64,000 bases of DNA from Sulfuriferula multivorans (GCF_003851125.1 NZ_BGOW01000006.1:1-64000); one strand, 5' to 3'; positions 51,755 through 60,014 are shown, counted from the first letter of the stretch. Numbers and translations: made by a program. The notes: a model not told the origin generated them from the sequence alone.

Positions 51755-52538
51755 TCTCGGCCCCCCGGTGGATTGGCAAGGCTGCGAGGTGGATTGCGCG
51801 GGCTGCGCGCACCAGGATCTGCTCGAACAGGAGCGTTGCGGCATCGGCCATGCCTGCGTACACGACCGTTACGCCAAGCGCATCGACCGCTTCTTTTTCT
51901 GGAATCCGGAGCGGGCCAAGGATTACCTGGCGCATCCCTATTTCGAAGTGCGTGCAGTGGCGGCCAAATACGTGGATGTGTTTCATCTGCCGCAATTGAC
52001 GCGGGATCCGGACGAGACCGTGCGCTGGAGCGCCGCGCTCAGACTGCCCCCCAAACATCTGCTGGCACTGGTGTGCGACCCGCACCGCGAAGTGAGAATC
52101 CGGGTGGCGTCGCGCCTCGATCCCCACGATCTGGGCCTGATGATCCATGACCCGGATTACTACGTGCGGCAGGTGGTGGCGCGGCGTATCCCGGAATCCC
52201 TCCTGACTCAGATGATGCGGGATGAGGATGCCGAGGTGCGCCACATGGTGGCAAGCCGGATCGGCGATGACTGGCTGCCGGGCATGGCACAGGACAAGGA
52301 TGCGGCCGTTCGCTGTGAAGTGGCCAAGCGCATGAAGCCGGGGCAGTTGCATCTGCTGCTGGACGATCCGGACTGGCGCGTGCGTTACGAAGTGGCAAGC
52401 CGGGCAGAACGGAATCATGTAAAGCGGCTGGTCAACGACGCGGATGAACTGGTGCGTGATGCCGCCCGCCAGCGCCTGGGCAAGAGTGCCGCCGGCGTCA
52501 GTCTGCTGGTGACGCAGAAGCAGGCGTTTCCGTTTTAA
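51747..52538 (+). CDS. 4Fe-4S LRV (leucine-rich variant) repeat protein
   Basis: 263 residues. N-terminal Cys cluster GCEVDCAGCAHQDLLEQERC and GIGHAC for a 4Fe-4S cluster, then about eight 24-residue LRV/HEAT-like repeats (VRAVAAKYV, VRWSAALRL, VRIRVASRL, VRQVVARRI, VRHMVASRI, VRCEVAKRM, VRYEVASRA). The same architecture is known from the Azotobacter vinelandii LRV protein encoded near nifB. A structural or cluster-sensing scaffold; no activity known. Confidence 0.88.
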   Translation: MSDLGPPVDWQGCEVDCAGCAHQDLLEQERCGIGHACVHDRYAKRIDRFFFWNPERAKDYLAHPYFEVRAVAAKYVDVFHLPQLTRDPDETVRWSAALRLPPKHLLALVCDPHREVRIRVASRLDPHDLGLMIHDPDYYVRQVVARRIPESLLTQMMRDEDAEVRHMVASRIGDDWLPGMAQDKDAAVRCEVAKRMKPGQLHLLLDDPDWRVRYEVASRAERNHVKRLVNDADELVRDAARQRLGKSAAGVSLLVTQKQAFPF

Positions 52539-52561
52539 GGATCAATTTTCAGGAGTCAGAA

Positions 52562-52915
52562 ATGGCCAAGATCAGCCGAGATAGCGACGTCGTAGAGCTC
52601 ACTGCCCAACCGATATTCGAATACGGGCAGAAAGTGAAATCCCTCAAGGTGGTGCGTAATGACGGCACCTATGCCGGCAAGGACATAGGCGAAGTCCTGG
52701 TAAGAAAAGGCGAAATTGGCTATGTCACCAGCATCGGCACGTTTCTCCAGCAGTTCTACATCTATGGCACCGAGTTCATCGAAAGCGGCAATCGGGTCGG
52801 CATGCGCGGCAAGGAGCTGGAAGCCACCACCGACGCTGTCCCGGCAGCCGTCACAGAAGCGACGACAGCGGAAGCCGAGACTCAGCCGGTCGATAGTTCC
52901 GGGGTGGCAGCATGA
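52562..52915 (+). CDS. nifZ: NifZ
   Basis: 117 residues. FEYGQKVKSLKVVRNDGTYA and GKDIGEVLVRKGEIGYVTSI, then QFYIYGTEFIESGNRVGMRG, the NifZ beta-barrel signature. A low-complexity Ala/Thr/Glu tail follows. NifZ assists formation of the second P-cluster of MoFe protein. Overlaps the following NifZ-like gene by 4 bp (ATGA). Confidence 0.93.
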   Translation: MAKISRDSDVVELTAQPIFEYGQKVKSLKVVRNDGTYAGKDIGEVLVRKGEIGYVTSIGTFLQQFYIYGTEFIESGNRVGMRGKELEATTDAVPAAVTEATTAEAETQPVDSSGVAA

Positions 52916-53151
52916 TCGATCAACGCGAAGCGAAATACCAATGGGGCCAGCGCATCGTGTCGACGGTCGATATGTTCAACGACGGCAGCTACCCCGAGCG
53001 CGAGCCGGGCGCCTTGCTGGTGAGCAATGGCACGCCGGGGGAAATCGTCAATGTGGGCTACCACGAGGAATTCAACTTGCCGGTTTATATGGTTGAGTTT
53101 CAGGAGAGCGGCGTGGTGGGCTGTCTCGAGGAAGAAATCGCGCTGGCGTGA
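52912..53151 (+). CDS. Second NifZ-like protein
   Basis: 79 residues. KYQWGQRIVSTVDMFNDGSY, then PGALLVSNGTPGEIVNVGYH and PVYMVEFQESGVVGCLEEEI show the same barrel in a shorter, tail-less form. It overlaps nifZ by 4 bp and may form a heteromer with it. Tandem nifZ genes are seen in some proteobacterial nif clusters. Confidence 0.83.
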   Translation: MIDQREAKYQWGQRIVSTVDMFNDGSYPEREPGALLVSNGTPGEIVNVGYHEEFNLPVYMVEFQESGVVGCLEEEIALA

Positions 53152-53181
53152 CGCGTGGCGCGAGCGAGCGGGGAGCGGAAT

Positions 53182-53520
53182 GTGGCAAGACAGCCTGGTT
53201 GCATGCACCCGAACGATGTGGATCGAAAGCGCATCGAACGGGCGCTGGCCACGCGGGTGCGCTACCGCTACGTAAGCCCGGAAGTGCAGGCGGACGAGGC
53301 GGGCTACCGGATTCAGAGCCCCTGCTGCTCGCGCAACATCGACAAGTCCGGTGGCGTGATCGATATCGCGCGGCTGGAGTATGTGGCGGATTCGCGGGCG
53401 TGGCGTTTGTACCGCAAGGATCATGCGCAGCGCGAATGGCAATTTTACGGAGAGTTCGGCGCCTTGAACGAACTGCTGCAATTTTTGAATCGCGACCCGG
53501 ATCGGAGCTTTTGGCAATGA
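53182..53520 (+). CDS. Unknown small protein between nifZ and nifS
   Basis: 112 residues if GTG 53182 is used, where GGGAG is 6 bp upstream; GTG 53155 and ATG 53203 are alternatives. The conserved-looking part is RVRYRYVSPEV, GYRIQSPCCSRNIDKSGGVI, DIARLEYVADSRAWRLYRKD and HAQREWQFYGEFGALNELLQ. The CCSRN pair could bind metal. It resembles a DUF3024-type family (uncertain). Its stop overlaps the nifS start (ATGA), so the two are translated together. Confidence 0.75.
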   Translation: MARQPGCMHPNDVDRKRIERALATRVRYRYVSPEVQADEAGYRIQSPCCSRNIDKSGGVIDIARLEYVADSRAWRLYRKDHAQREWQFYGEFGALNELLQFLNRDPDRSFWQ

Positions 53521-54671
53521 CAGACCAGGACACGCCTGTTTATCTGGACAACAACGCCACCACGGCGCTGGCGCCCGAGTGCGTGGAAGCGGTGTTGGCC
53601 TGCCTGCGCGATAGCTATGGCAATCCGTCCAGTAAACATGGCGTCGGCGAGCGCGCCAAGGGGCTGGTGGAACAGGCGCGTGCAGCGGTGGCGCGGCTGC
53701 TGAATGCAGCCGCCGCCGAGATCGTATTCACCGCCAGCGGCACGGAAGCCAATCATCTGGCGATACTGGGCGCGCTGGCGGCACGTCCGGGCAAGGTTCA
53801 TGTGGTGGTCAGTGCGGTGGAGCATCCGTCTAGCTTGAGTTTGCTGGCGCATCTGGAAACGGGTGGCGTTCGCGTCACGCGATTGCCGGTCAATCGAGGC
53901 GGAATGCTCGATCTCGCGGCGCTTGAACAGGCGATTACGCCGGACACCGCACTGGTATCGCTGATGTGGGCCAACAATGAAACCGGCGTGCTGTTTCCGA
54001 TTGTGGAAGCAGCGCAGATTGCCAGGTCCAGAGGGGTGCTGTTTCACACCGATGCGGTGCAGGCGGCGGGCAAGATTCCCCTCGACCTGGCGCAGGTGCC
54101 GGTTGACCTGCTTACGCTGGCCGGGCACAAATTTCATGCGCCCAAGGGGGTGGGCGCCTTGTTCGTGCGTAAAGGGCTGAAGCTTCAGCCCATGCTGTTC
54201 GGCCATCAGGAGCGCGGTCGTCGCGGCGGCACGGAGAATGTCCCGGCCATTGTCGGCATGGGTGTGGCCTGCGAACTCGCGGCCCGGGAGATGGATGCCA
54301 AAGCCGTGGCGATGGCCACCTTGCGGGATCGGCTCGAAACCGGTGTGCTCATGCGCATTCCTTGTGCTCGCATCAACGGCGGCGCGGCGTTGCGGGTGAG
54401 CAATACCAGCAGCGTGCGCTTCGGCGAGCTGGCGGCGGAGGCGATCCTCGACAAGCTGGACAAGGCCGGTATCTACGCCTCGTCCGGCGCGGCCTGCACC
54501 GCCGGCGGCAGCGCGCCGTCTCATGTGCTGACTGCCATGGGGCTGAGTGAGGCGCAGGCGCTGGCGACGATCCGGTTTTCATTGAGCCGGTATACGACCG
54601 AAACGGAAATCGATCGCGTGCTGGATATGTTGGTTTCAATTTCAAAACGTATGACCGCCGAGGCGGCATGA
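53517..54671 (+). CDS. nifS: Nitrogenase cysteine desulfurase NifS
   Basis: 384 residues. VYLDNNATTALAPECVEAVL at the start, MWANNETGVLFPIVEAAQIA, TLAGHKFHAPKGVGALFVRK with the PLP lysine, and the mobile-loop Cys in YASSGAACTAGGSAPSHVLT. Length and loop put it in the NifS branch (group I, shorter than IscS). Mobilises sulfur for nitrogenase clusters. No NifU lies next to it; IscU at 33847 or the HesB-like protein may serve as scaffold (inference). Confidence 0.95.
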   Translation: MTDQDTPVYLDNNATTALAPECVEAVLACLRDSYGNPSSKHGVGERAKGLVEQARAAVARLLNAAAAEIVFTASGTEANHLAILGALAARPGKVHVVVSAVEHPSSLSLLAHLETGGVRVTRLPVNRGGMLDLAALEQAITPDTALVSLMWANNETGVLFPIVEAAQIARSRGVLFHTDAVQAAGKIPLDLAQVPVDLLTLAGHKFHAPKGVGALFVRKGLKLQPMLFGHQERGRRGGTENVPAIVGMGVACELAAREMDAKAVAMATLRDRLETGVLMRIPCARINGGAALRVSNTSSVRFGELAAEAILDKLDKAGIYASSGAACTAGGSAPSHVLTAMGLSEAQALATIRFSLSRYTTETEIDRVLDMLVSISKRMTAEAA

Positions 54672-54709
54672 AGCACTCACTTAACCAGCGGCACCCACAA
54701 GGAAACACC

Positions 54710-54919
54710 ATGAAAGTGATGCTTAGAAAAGACGCCAAGGGAATCTTGTCCGCCTATATACCGAAGAAGGATCTGGAAGAGCCCATCGTGTCGATGGAGC
54801 AGGCGGACATGTGGGGCGGCGTCGTTACGCTGGCCAATGGCTGGCGTCTGGAACTGCCGCAGATGGGACCTGAAACAGCATTGCCGATCACCGTGGAAGC
54901 GCGTCGGCTGGGAGAGTAA
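54710..54919 (+). CDS. nifT: NifT
   Basis: 69 residues from ATG 54710 (AAGGAAAC upstream). KVMLRKDAKGILSAYIPKKD, LEEPIVSMEQADMWGGVVTL and NGWRLELPQ are the NifT/FixU signature. Function is unknown, though it is widely conserved in nif clusters. 38 bp after nifS. Confidence 0.95.
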   Translation: MKVMLRKDAKGILSAYIPKKDLEEPIVSMEQADMWGGVVTLANGWRLELPQMGPETALPITVEARRLGE

Positions 54920-54921
54920 AG

Positions 54922-55182
54922 ATGATTACCGAAGACGATCTTGTGCGCATTGAAGGCTTGCTGGTTACGCCTGCGACGGGCACCAATCCGCTGACGGATT
55001 TTCGCCGCCGCTTCCCCGGCTTGTCGCTGACCCGTTGCGATGCGGCGGACATGAGCGATGAACAGGCGTTCCGCGAATATCCTGCGTTCAATCTGTATCT
55101 GGTGGATGGCCGCGAGCACTGCTGGCAACTCACCGATGATCCGAATGCCGCAACCGGCATTGTTGTTGCGGCGCGCAACTGA
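54922..55182 (+). CDS. DUF6129 nif-associated protein
   Basis: 86 residues, 2 bp after nifT. DLVRIEGLLVTPATGTNPLT, FRRRFPGLSLTRCDAADMSD and FNLYLVDGREHCWQLTDDPN followed by ATGIVVAAR fit the DUF6129 pattern, which I know from nif clusters. Small alpha/beta protein with two Cys. Function unknown. Confidence 0.75.
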   Translation: MITEDDLVRIEGLLVTPATGTNPLTDFRRRFPGLSLTRCDAADMSDEQAFREYPAFNLYLVDGREHCWQLTDDPNAATGIVVAARN

Positions 55183-55191
55183 GGACACGTC

Positions 55192-56340
55192 ATGGACCAA
55201 AGCTGGATTCCCCTTTCCGACCCTGACATCAGCCAGCTGGAACTGGATGCAGTGCGCGACGTGCTCATCTCGCCACGCCTGAGCCAGGGGTCGGTGGTCG
55301 CCTCATTCGAGTCCGCTTTTGCCGCGTACACCGACCGCAAGCATGGCGTGGCAACCGCCAGCGGTACCATGGGGCTGCTGCAGGCATTGAAGGCAATGGG
55401 CATCGGGCCGGGGGATGAGGTCATTGCTTCGCCCTACAGCTGGCACCAGATCGCCCATGCCATCGTGCTGGCGGGCGCAACCCCGGTGTTTGCCGACATC
55501 GAGTACTGGTCGGGCACGCTGTTGCCGGACAAGATCGTAGCCAAAATCACGCCGCACACCCGCGCCATCCTCGCCGGCAACACCAACGGCCACCCCGCCC
55601 CCTGGCAGGCGCTGCGTGAAATCGCCACCAACCATGGCCTGCGGCTGATCGAGGATTCCACCGAAGCGATCGGCTCGACTTACCAGGGGCGGCGGGTCGG
55701 CGGCTTTGGCGATTGCGCCGTGTTCGATTTTTCCCAGCCGAGTGCACTCACCTGCGGCGAAGGCGGCATGGTGGTGACCGACGACGCCGAATTGGCGAGC
55801 AAGCTGCGCTATCAGCGCACCCGCAAGATGGACGAGCGTTTTTCCGTGGTGATCAGCGGCAATGTGCCGTATCAGGCCGGCATGAACGAGATGACGGCGG
55901 CGCTGGGATTGACCCAGTTGCAGCGTATCGACCAGATTCTCGAGCGGCGCAAGCAGGTCGAGCAGATTTATTACGACTACGTCAAATCATTCGAAGGCAT
56001 CAAAGACCCTTACATCGGGCCGGATGTGACCGAAGTGCACTGGTTTCTGTATCTGGTGCATCTCGGCACGCGCTTTTCCAAAAGCAGCCGCGACGCCATC
56101 GTCAACGACCTGCATACCGAAAAGATCGAGGGCGCAGCTTACTGCCAGCCGCAACATCTGCAGGCGTTTTATACCCAGCTTGGCTATCGCAAGGGCGATT
56201 TCAAGGTCACGGAAAAAGTGGCCGATCGCATCATTGCGTTGCCTTTCCACGCGCATGTGAGCGAAGCCCAGGTGGGCTTCATCGTGCAGACCGCCAAGGA
56301 CGCCTCGATCAACATCGGCGCGGGTGCGGCGATCTATTAA
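55192..56340 (+). CDS. DegT/DnrJ/EryC1-like protein lacking the PLP lysine
   Basis: 382 residues with an aminotransferase fold of the DegT family: KHGVATASGTMGLLQALKAM, PVFADIEYWSGTLLPDKIVA and EDSTEAIGSTYQGRRVGGFG. The segment where the PLP lysine belongs reads FDFSQPSALTCGEGG; family members have S-F-H-x-x-K at this spot, so Ser184 stands in place of the catalytic Lys. It can hardly be a normal aminotransferase. Lies in the nif operon between DUF6129 and a ferredoxin. Confidence 0.85.
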   Translation: MDQSWIPLSDPDISQLELDAVRDVLISPRLSQGSVVASFESAFAAYTDRKHGVATASGTMGLLQALKAMGIGPGDEVIASPYSWHQIAHAIVLAGATPVFADIEYWSGTLLPDKIVAKITPHTRAILAGNTNGHPAPWQALREIATNHGLRLIEDSTEAIGSTYQGRRVGGFGDCAVFDFSQPSALTCGEGGMVVTDDAELASKLRYQRTRKMDERFSVVISGNVPYQAGMNEMTAALGLTQLQRIDQILERRKQVEQIYYDYVKSFEGIKDPYIGPDVTEVHWFLYLVHLGTRFSKSSRDAIVNDLHTEKIEGAAYCQPQHLQAFYTQLGYRKGDFKVTEKVADRIIALPFHAHVSEAQVGFIVQTAKDASINIGAGAAIY

Positions 56341-56448
56341 TCATGTGGGCAGCTTTGGAAATCACAGCTTTAGAAACCGCAGCGCAGTTGATTTACAGAG
56401 ATGCCCATGACTTACATCCGACTCAGCAAACATCCAAGGAGCAATGCA

Positions 56449-56736
56449 ATGCCAATGTTAACCATCAATCCTTCCGGCAAGACCATCCCATCCACCGAGG
56501 GCATGAGCATACTCGAAGCCTTGCTCGCGGCCGGCGAGAAGATCGCGCACAAGTGCGAAGGCAAGGCCGAATGCGGCTCCTGCCATATCTTTGTCACTGA
56601 AGGGCGCAAGACCCTGTCCAAAACCCAGCGTCTTGAGAATGAAAAGCTCGACACCCTGGTTGGCGTCAGCTCGAATTCGCGTCTGGCCTGCCAGGCGAAA
56701 CTGGGCAACGAGAACGTGACAGTGGAATTGCTGTGA
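56449..56736 (+). CDS. [2Fe-2S] ferredoxin of nif operon
   Basis: 95 residues from ATG 56449 (CAAGGAGC upstream). LLAAGEKIAHKCEGKAECGS with CHIFVTEG gives C-x5-C-x2-C, and RLACQAKLGNENV the fourth ligand: an adrenodoxin/Isc-type ferredoxin (similar to FdxB of nif clusters). Possible electron donor for the DegT-like or SIR2-like neighbours or for cluster assembly. Confidence 0.88.
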   Translation: MPMLTINPSGKTIPSTEGMSILEALLAAGEKIAHKCEGKAECGSCHIFVTEGRKTLSKTQRLENEKLDTLVGVSSNSRLACQAKLGNENVTVELL

Positions 56737-56792
56737 CGGCGGCATGACCGGGCTTCGGTTCCGGTTCTTAAATTCATTCAAGGAGTCACACC

Positions 56793-57005
56793 ATGGAAAA
56801 CGATCAAATCATGATTCACGTACGCTTTGCCCCTGACGGCACGGTGGCGACAATCGGCGAGTGTCCCGGTGCGCTGAGCGCGCAGGGCTGGTTCAATCTT
56901 CTCGCCAGTTCCACCACGGATTGCTACGAGACCCTGTCCGGCGGACGCGCGCTGTTCCGCCTGCCGAAGCTGCAGGTCGAGCAACTGAAATCGTCGGCGG
57001 CTTGA
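56793..57005 (+). CDS. Unknown small nif-operon protein
   Basis: 70 residues from ATG 56793 after AAGGAGT. IMIHVRFAPDGTVATIGECP, then LSAQGWFNLLASSTTDCYET and LSGGRALFRLPKLQVEQLKS. Two Cys. Strand-helix-strand layout. Not identified. 11 bp before the SIR2-like gene, so probably functionally tied to it. Confidence 0.72.
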   Translation: MENDQIMIHVRFAPDGTVATIGECPGALSAQGWFNLLASSTTDCYETLSGGRALFRLPKLQVEQLKSSAA

Positions 57006-57016
57006 GGAGAGCGATC

Positions 57017-57883
57017 ATGGATAAGGCCAATGCCCTGCTGAGCGAGATTATTTCCCACCTGGAAGAAGGGGGCATCGTCCCCTATCTGGGGCCGGGAGTG
57101 CTCGATCTGATTCCGGGCGGAAGCCCGGTTCCCAATTCTCCCGAGGCGCTGGTGCAGCAGCTGGTGGCGAAATCGAGCGTGCCGCACAAGATACGCGGCA
57201 ACCTCACCGCCACGGCGCAGTACATCGAGAACTTCAAGCACCGCAAGACCCTGGTGGGGTATATGTCGGAAGCCTTCGCCGCCGAGGCGCCCCCGACATT
57301 CCTGCATGACTTCCTGGCCAGCATCGTGCGCAAGCCCTTGCTGATCGTCGATGCCTGGTATGACAACGCGATGGCCACGGCGCTGCAGTCGCACAACTTG
57401 TGGGGGCAGCTGCAAGGGGTGAGCCAGTCCGAGCATTTCGGCACCTGGGTGCATTACTTCCGGCCGGATGGGATGCGGGCGGATCCGTTCGAGGCGGACA
57501 CCTGGGACACGCTGCTCTACAAGCCTTTTGGTTCGATTTCTCCGGCTAAAAACTTCCTGGTGTCCGACACCGATTTCGTCGAGGTGCTCACCGAGATCGA
57601 CATCCAGACCCCGATCCCGGCCATCATCCAGCAGTTGCGCACCGGCCGGCATTTCCTATTTCTCGGCTGCCGCTTCCGCAACCAGCTGGAGCGCACCTTC
57701 GCGCGCCAGATCATGAAGCGCTCTTCCGATTCGCACTGGGCGGTGCTGCCGGGCGAACTGACCCGCAACGAAGCGCGTTTCCTGGCGGAGCAGAACATCA
57801 AGCGCATCGATATGCCGTTGGACGCATTCGTCCGGCTGCTGACCGGTGAAAAGGAAGCGGAAAAGCTGGCCGTTGCGGTCTGA
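57017..57883 (+). CDS. SIR2-like protein of nif operon
   Basis: 288 residues from ATG 57017 after GAGGAG. IVPYLGPGVLDLIPGGSPVP near the start corresponds to the nucleotide loop of SIR2-like proteins, and LTEIDIQTPIPAIIQQLRTG, RHFLFLGCRFRNQLERTFAR to the SIR2_2-type C-terminal part. I see no clear catalytic His in the place of sirtuin deacylases, so enzymatic activity is uncertain. SIR2-like genes in nif clusters are known to me; a regulatory or NAD-sensing function is possible. Confidence 0.78.
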   Translation: MDKANALLSEIISHLEEGGIVPYLGPGVLDLIPGGSPVPNSPEALVQQLVAKSSVPHKIRGNLTATAQYIENFKHRKTLVGYMSEAFAAEAPPTFLHDFLASIVRKPLLIVDAWYDNAMATALQSHNLWGQLQGVSQSEHFGTWVHYFRPDGMRADPFEADTWDTLLYKPFGSISPAKNFLVSDTDFVEVLTEIDIQTPIPAIIQQLRTGRHFLFLGCRFRNQLERTFARQIMKRSSDSHWAVLPGELTRNEARFLAEQNIKRIDMPLDAFVRLLTGEKEAEKLAVAV

Positions 57884-57967
57884 CGCAGCGCTACCCGTCG
57901 AGATCTGGTTGCAGGTCTCGACGACAAGCCCACGCTGCTGAAATTGCTGAACCACCTGCCGCCGTAG

Positions 57968-58111
57968 TGCTGGCAGCATGGGTTGCTGCGCGCAACCCTG
58001 CTTACCGACCACGACAATCTTTCCGCCATCGCTTTCTATGAGCGTGCGGGATTCACGCGTTCATCAATGATTGTGCTACGGTGCTGGCTTGGGGCGGCAT
58101 CGGGGTCGTGA
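57968..58111 (+). pseudogene. Remnant of a GNAT acetyltransferase gene
   Basis: A 47-codon frame after a stop reads CWQHGLLRATLLTDHDNLSA followed by IAFYERAGFTRSS. This is the C-terminal beta-bulge/helix region of GNAT acetyltransferases (NxxAxxxYExxGF). There is no start or catalytic N-terminal part, so it is a fragment. Confidence 0.55.
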
Positions 58112-58265
58112 GTAACCGTATTGTGCCAAGGGCTGTCAACTACAGTATGTTATGAATATGTCTGCTGGACGATTCAAAGCAGACACTGAACGTAGAGCTT
58201 GAGTGGCGTGTGGACAGCAAGCGAAGATTGCTGGCGGGGCGTCCTTCTCGAAGCGTTTGTTAGGC
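58110..58265 (-). repeat. Possible integron attC site
   Basis: Read on the minus strand from 58265: GCCTAACAAACGCTTCGAGA (R'' RYYYAAC and the AAACGC-TT box as in Vibrio-type attC), then GGACGCCCC and, near the other end, AGTTGACAGCCCTTGGC, similar to the right half of VCR sequences. The distal GTTRRRY core is degenerate. No integrase gene is in the window. Confidence 0.4.
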
Positions 58266-58267
58266 AA

Positions 58268-58660
58268 TTATTGCTGCCCCTTATCGCCATGCAGCTCTTG
58301 GAAGAAATTATATGTCTCTTCTGACATACCGTTTCCGAGGAGATAGTTTTTTGAAATCTCTTTAGCTTTTAGCTGAATATGAATATGTAGATCATTGTAG
58401 CCATCTCGATCTGCCCAGTGGTCCGCCAGTTTTTTTGCTGCCACTAACTCAGCCAAGTCGCTGCTTTGTATGACAACAAGCGGGGAAGATAAAATTTCAT
58501 CATCCAAATCTGACAGATAAACCCCTTTTATCCCGTATGCGCGAGCAAATGGAGTTGACGGTCCAAATTCATCCTTTTTAAAAGCAACGGCAATCTGTTT
58601 GTACAGGTATTTTATAAACTCTAGCTTATTGACATGTCCAAAAATTCCTTCGAATTTCAT
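58268..58660 (-). CDS. Unknown protein in low-GC accessory region
   Basis: 130 residues from ATG 58660 (GGGAG upstream). FVHVNKLEFIKYLYK-like helical start, FGPSTPFARAYGIKGVYLSD, then SSPLVVIQSSDLAELVAAKK and HIHIQLKAKEIS. Lower GC than the nif genes. It lies 17 bp behind a small HTH-type gene, and the attC-like site follows its stop. Function unknown; a cassette-borne gene is possible. Confidence 0.65.
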   Translation of the reverse strand: MKFEGIFGHVNKLEFIKYLYKQIAVAFKKDEFGPSTPFARAYGIKGVYLSDLDDEILSSPLVVIQSSDLAELVAAKKLADHWADRDGYNDLHIHIQLKAKEISKNYLLGNGMSEETYNFFQELHGDKGQQ

Positions 58661-58677
58661 ATAAGACTCCCTTGCGA

Positions 58678-58995
58678 TTACGGTTTGGCTGAAATAAAGG
58701 CGAGAAGCCCATTTTTAGCGTCATCCGAACAACCTCCAACAATTTTATGGATATCAAAATCTAACGCACTTGTTTTCAATAGCGCGACGTTGTCGCGATC
58801 AAGCCAACCGACTGGGAGATCAAAGGCCTTTTCTATCTGTCGGGCCTTCTTATCAGTGACATCCATGTCGCCTGTTGCCATTTTAGATAAGTAATTTGCA
58901 TTAGTGACGGCAGCAAGTTTCTTCGCTGTATTGTCATGGCCATAGTTCAACCATCTGATGAGGTCAATATTAGTAGAGCGAGTGGTGCGAGGCAT
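58678..58995 (-). CDS. Small HTH (XRE-like) DNA-binding protein
   Basis: 105 residues from ATG 58995 (GGGAGG 5 bp upstream). NIDLIRWLNYGHDNTAKKLA, NANYLSKMATGDMDVTDKKA and RQIEKAFDLPVGWLDRDN have the Cro/CI-like pattern including the LPVGWLD ending found in phage-type regulators. Predicted to be the regulator of the two-gene unit with the 130-residue protein. Confidence 0.72.
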   Translation of the reverse strand: MPRTTRSTNIDLIRWLNYGHDNTAKKLAAVTNANYLSKMATGDMDVTDKKARQIEKAFDLPVGWLDRDNVALLKTSALDFDIHKIVGGCSDDAKNGLLAFISAKP

Positions 58996-59012
58996 ATATC
59001 CTCCCAAAGTAG

Positions 59013-59453
59013 TTATTGCTTGCCGCTTTGTTTTTTGAGTTGCTCGATCCGCTTTTTAATGTCATCAATCAATTTTTGCTGATCGCCGTCAGAGAAAGTT
59101 GTGGGGCATTCAACAATTAAGACCGGGTTTATCGTGACTTTGATTGAGCCTACGCTAGATTCCAACAAGGCAAGTTTTGTGGTTCGGGCATTATCAACAA
59201 GTAATAGTCCGGCTTTCTTTCCGTAGCCCCAATACCCCATATAGCCGGAGGGCTGGAGGCAGCGGCTATTGATTTTGAGAATTTCATTGTTACTGTTTGT
59301 TCCGTCAGACTGATCAAGCTTCTCGACATCTCCAGCTTCAACAATTATGTTGTTGTTGAGATTGACGTGCTCGTCGATGATTGCAAAGCCATCGGCCCTG
59401 GCATCCAGTGCAAGAGAAAAGACAATTACAGTGTAAAGAATACTAATGCGCAT
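59013..59453 (-). CDS. Unknown exported protein
   Basis: 146 residues from ATG 59453; GTG 59459 is an in-frame alternative. The N terminus ISILYTVIVFSLALDARADG is a typical signal peptide (cleavage after ARA), followed by a soluble part with two Cys (SRCLQPSGYMGYWGYGKKAG and IVECPTTFSD) and a charged coiled end, KRIEQLKKQSGKQ. Periplasmic, unknown function. Lower GC than surrounding nif genes. Confidence 0.67.
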   Translation of the reverse strand: MRISILYTVIVFSLALDARADGFAIIDEHVNLNNNIIVEAGDVEKLDQSDGTNSNNEILKINSRCLQPSGYMGYWGYGKKAGLLLVDNARTTKLALLESSVGSIKVTINPVLIVECPTTFSDGDQQKLIDDIKKRIEQLKKQSGKQ

Positions 59454-59594
59454 GGTCACGTGCCCAACAGTTAATCAATAGGCCTATGGACCTGGAAAAT
59501 GGACTAAGGAGGGAAATCTATCTGAGATGACCCCAACCAATATACAAGACAATCGCAATCCCTTCTTCATATTCTATCGAGGCGAAATAAATTG

Positions 59595-60014
59595 ATGTCC
59601 AACATTAAGGCATGCGTGACTGAATATTTCCGCCCATGGAAGCTCATTACGCTTGCGATTGGCATCGCATTGCTGATTCTTGGTTCTTTTTACTACAAAG
59701 CACCAGACTGGGACATTCCCATCAGCCTTATTATGGCCATCCTCGCTTACCTCACCGCCCCTTGGAGTCTCCGTGTCATTCTTGAAAGAAAGTGGCGGCT
59801 ATGGCCAGCGATGCTCTTTGTTACCTGGTTTACTGTCGATGGTTGCTACGTTATCTATTGGCACTTTAATGACCCAGCTGCCCTGGCAATGATGCGTGCC
59901 GCGAATTTTCCTGCCTCGCTATCCCTGTATGGACTGTGCGGCATTATTTGGCTATATCAAGGGAATTTCCGGCAGTTGTTCTCTGACATTAAACACTACC
60001 TTGCTCCGCTGTAA
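59595..60014 (+). CDS. Unknown integral membrane protein
   Basis: 139 residues from ATG 59595. Four hydrophobic segments: LITLAIGIALLILGSFYY, IPISLIMAILAYLTAPWSL, LWPAMLFVTWFTVDGCYVIY and a last one around FPASLSLYGLCGIIWLY. No family recognised. Single-gene unit in the accessory region, transcribed away from its neighbours. Confidence 0.68.
   Translation: MSNIKACVTEYFRPWKLITLAIGIALLILGSFYYKAPDWDIPISLIMAILAYLTAPWSLRVILERKWRLWPAMLFVTWFTVDGCYVIYWHFNDPAALAMMRAANFPASLSLYGLCGIIWLYQGNFRQLFSDIKHYLAPL

Larger units (their letters stand above)
57884..58267. other. Non-coding region after the nif operon
   Basis: 384 bp with no intact gene. It holds a remnant of an acetyltransferase gene (57968-58111) and an attC-like site (about 58110-58265). 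GC content falls to the right, which marks the end of the nif region. Confidence 0.65.
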
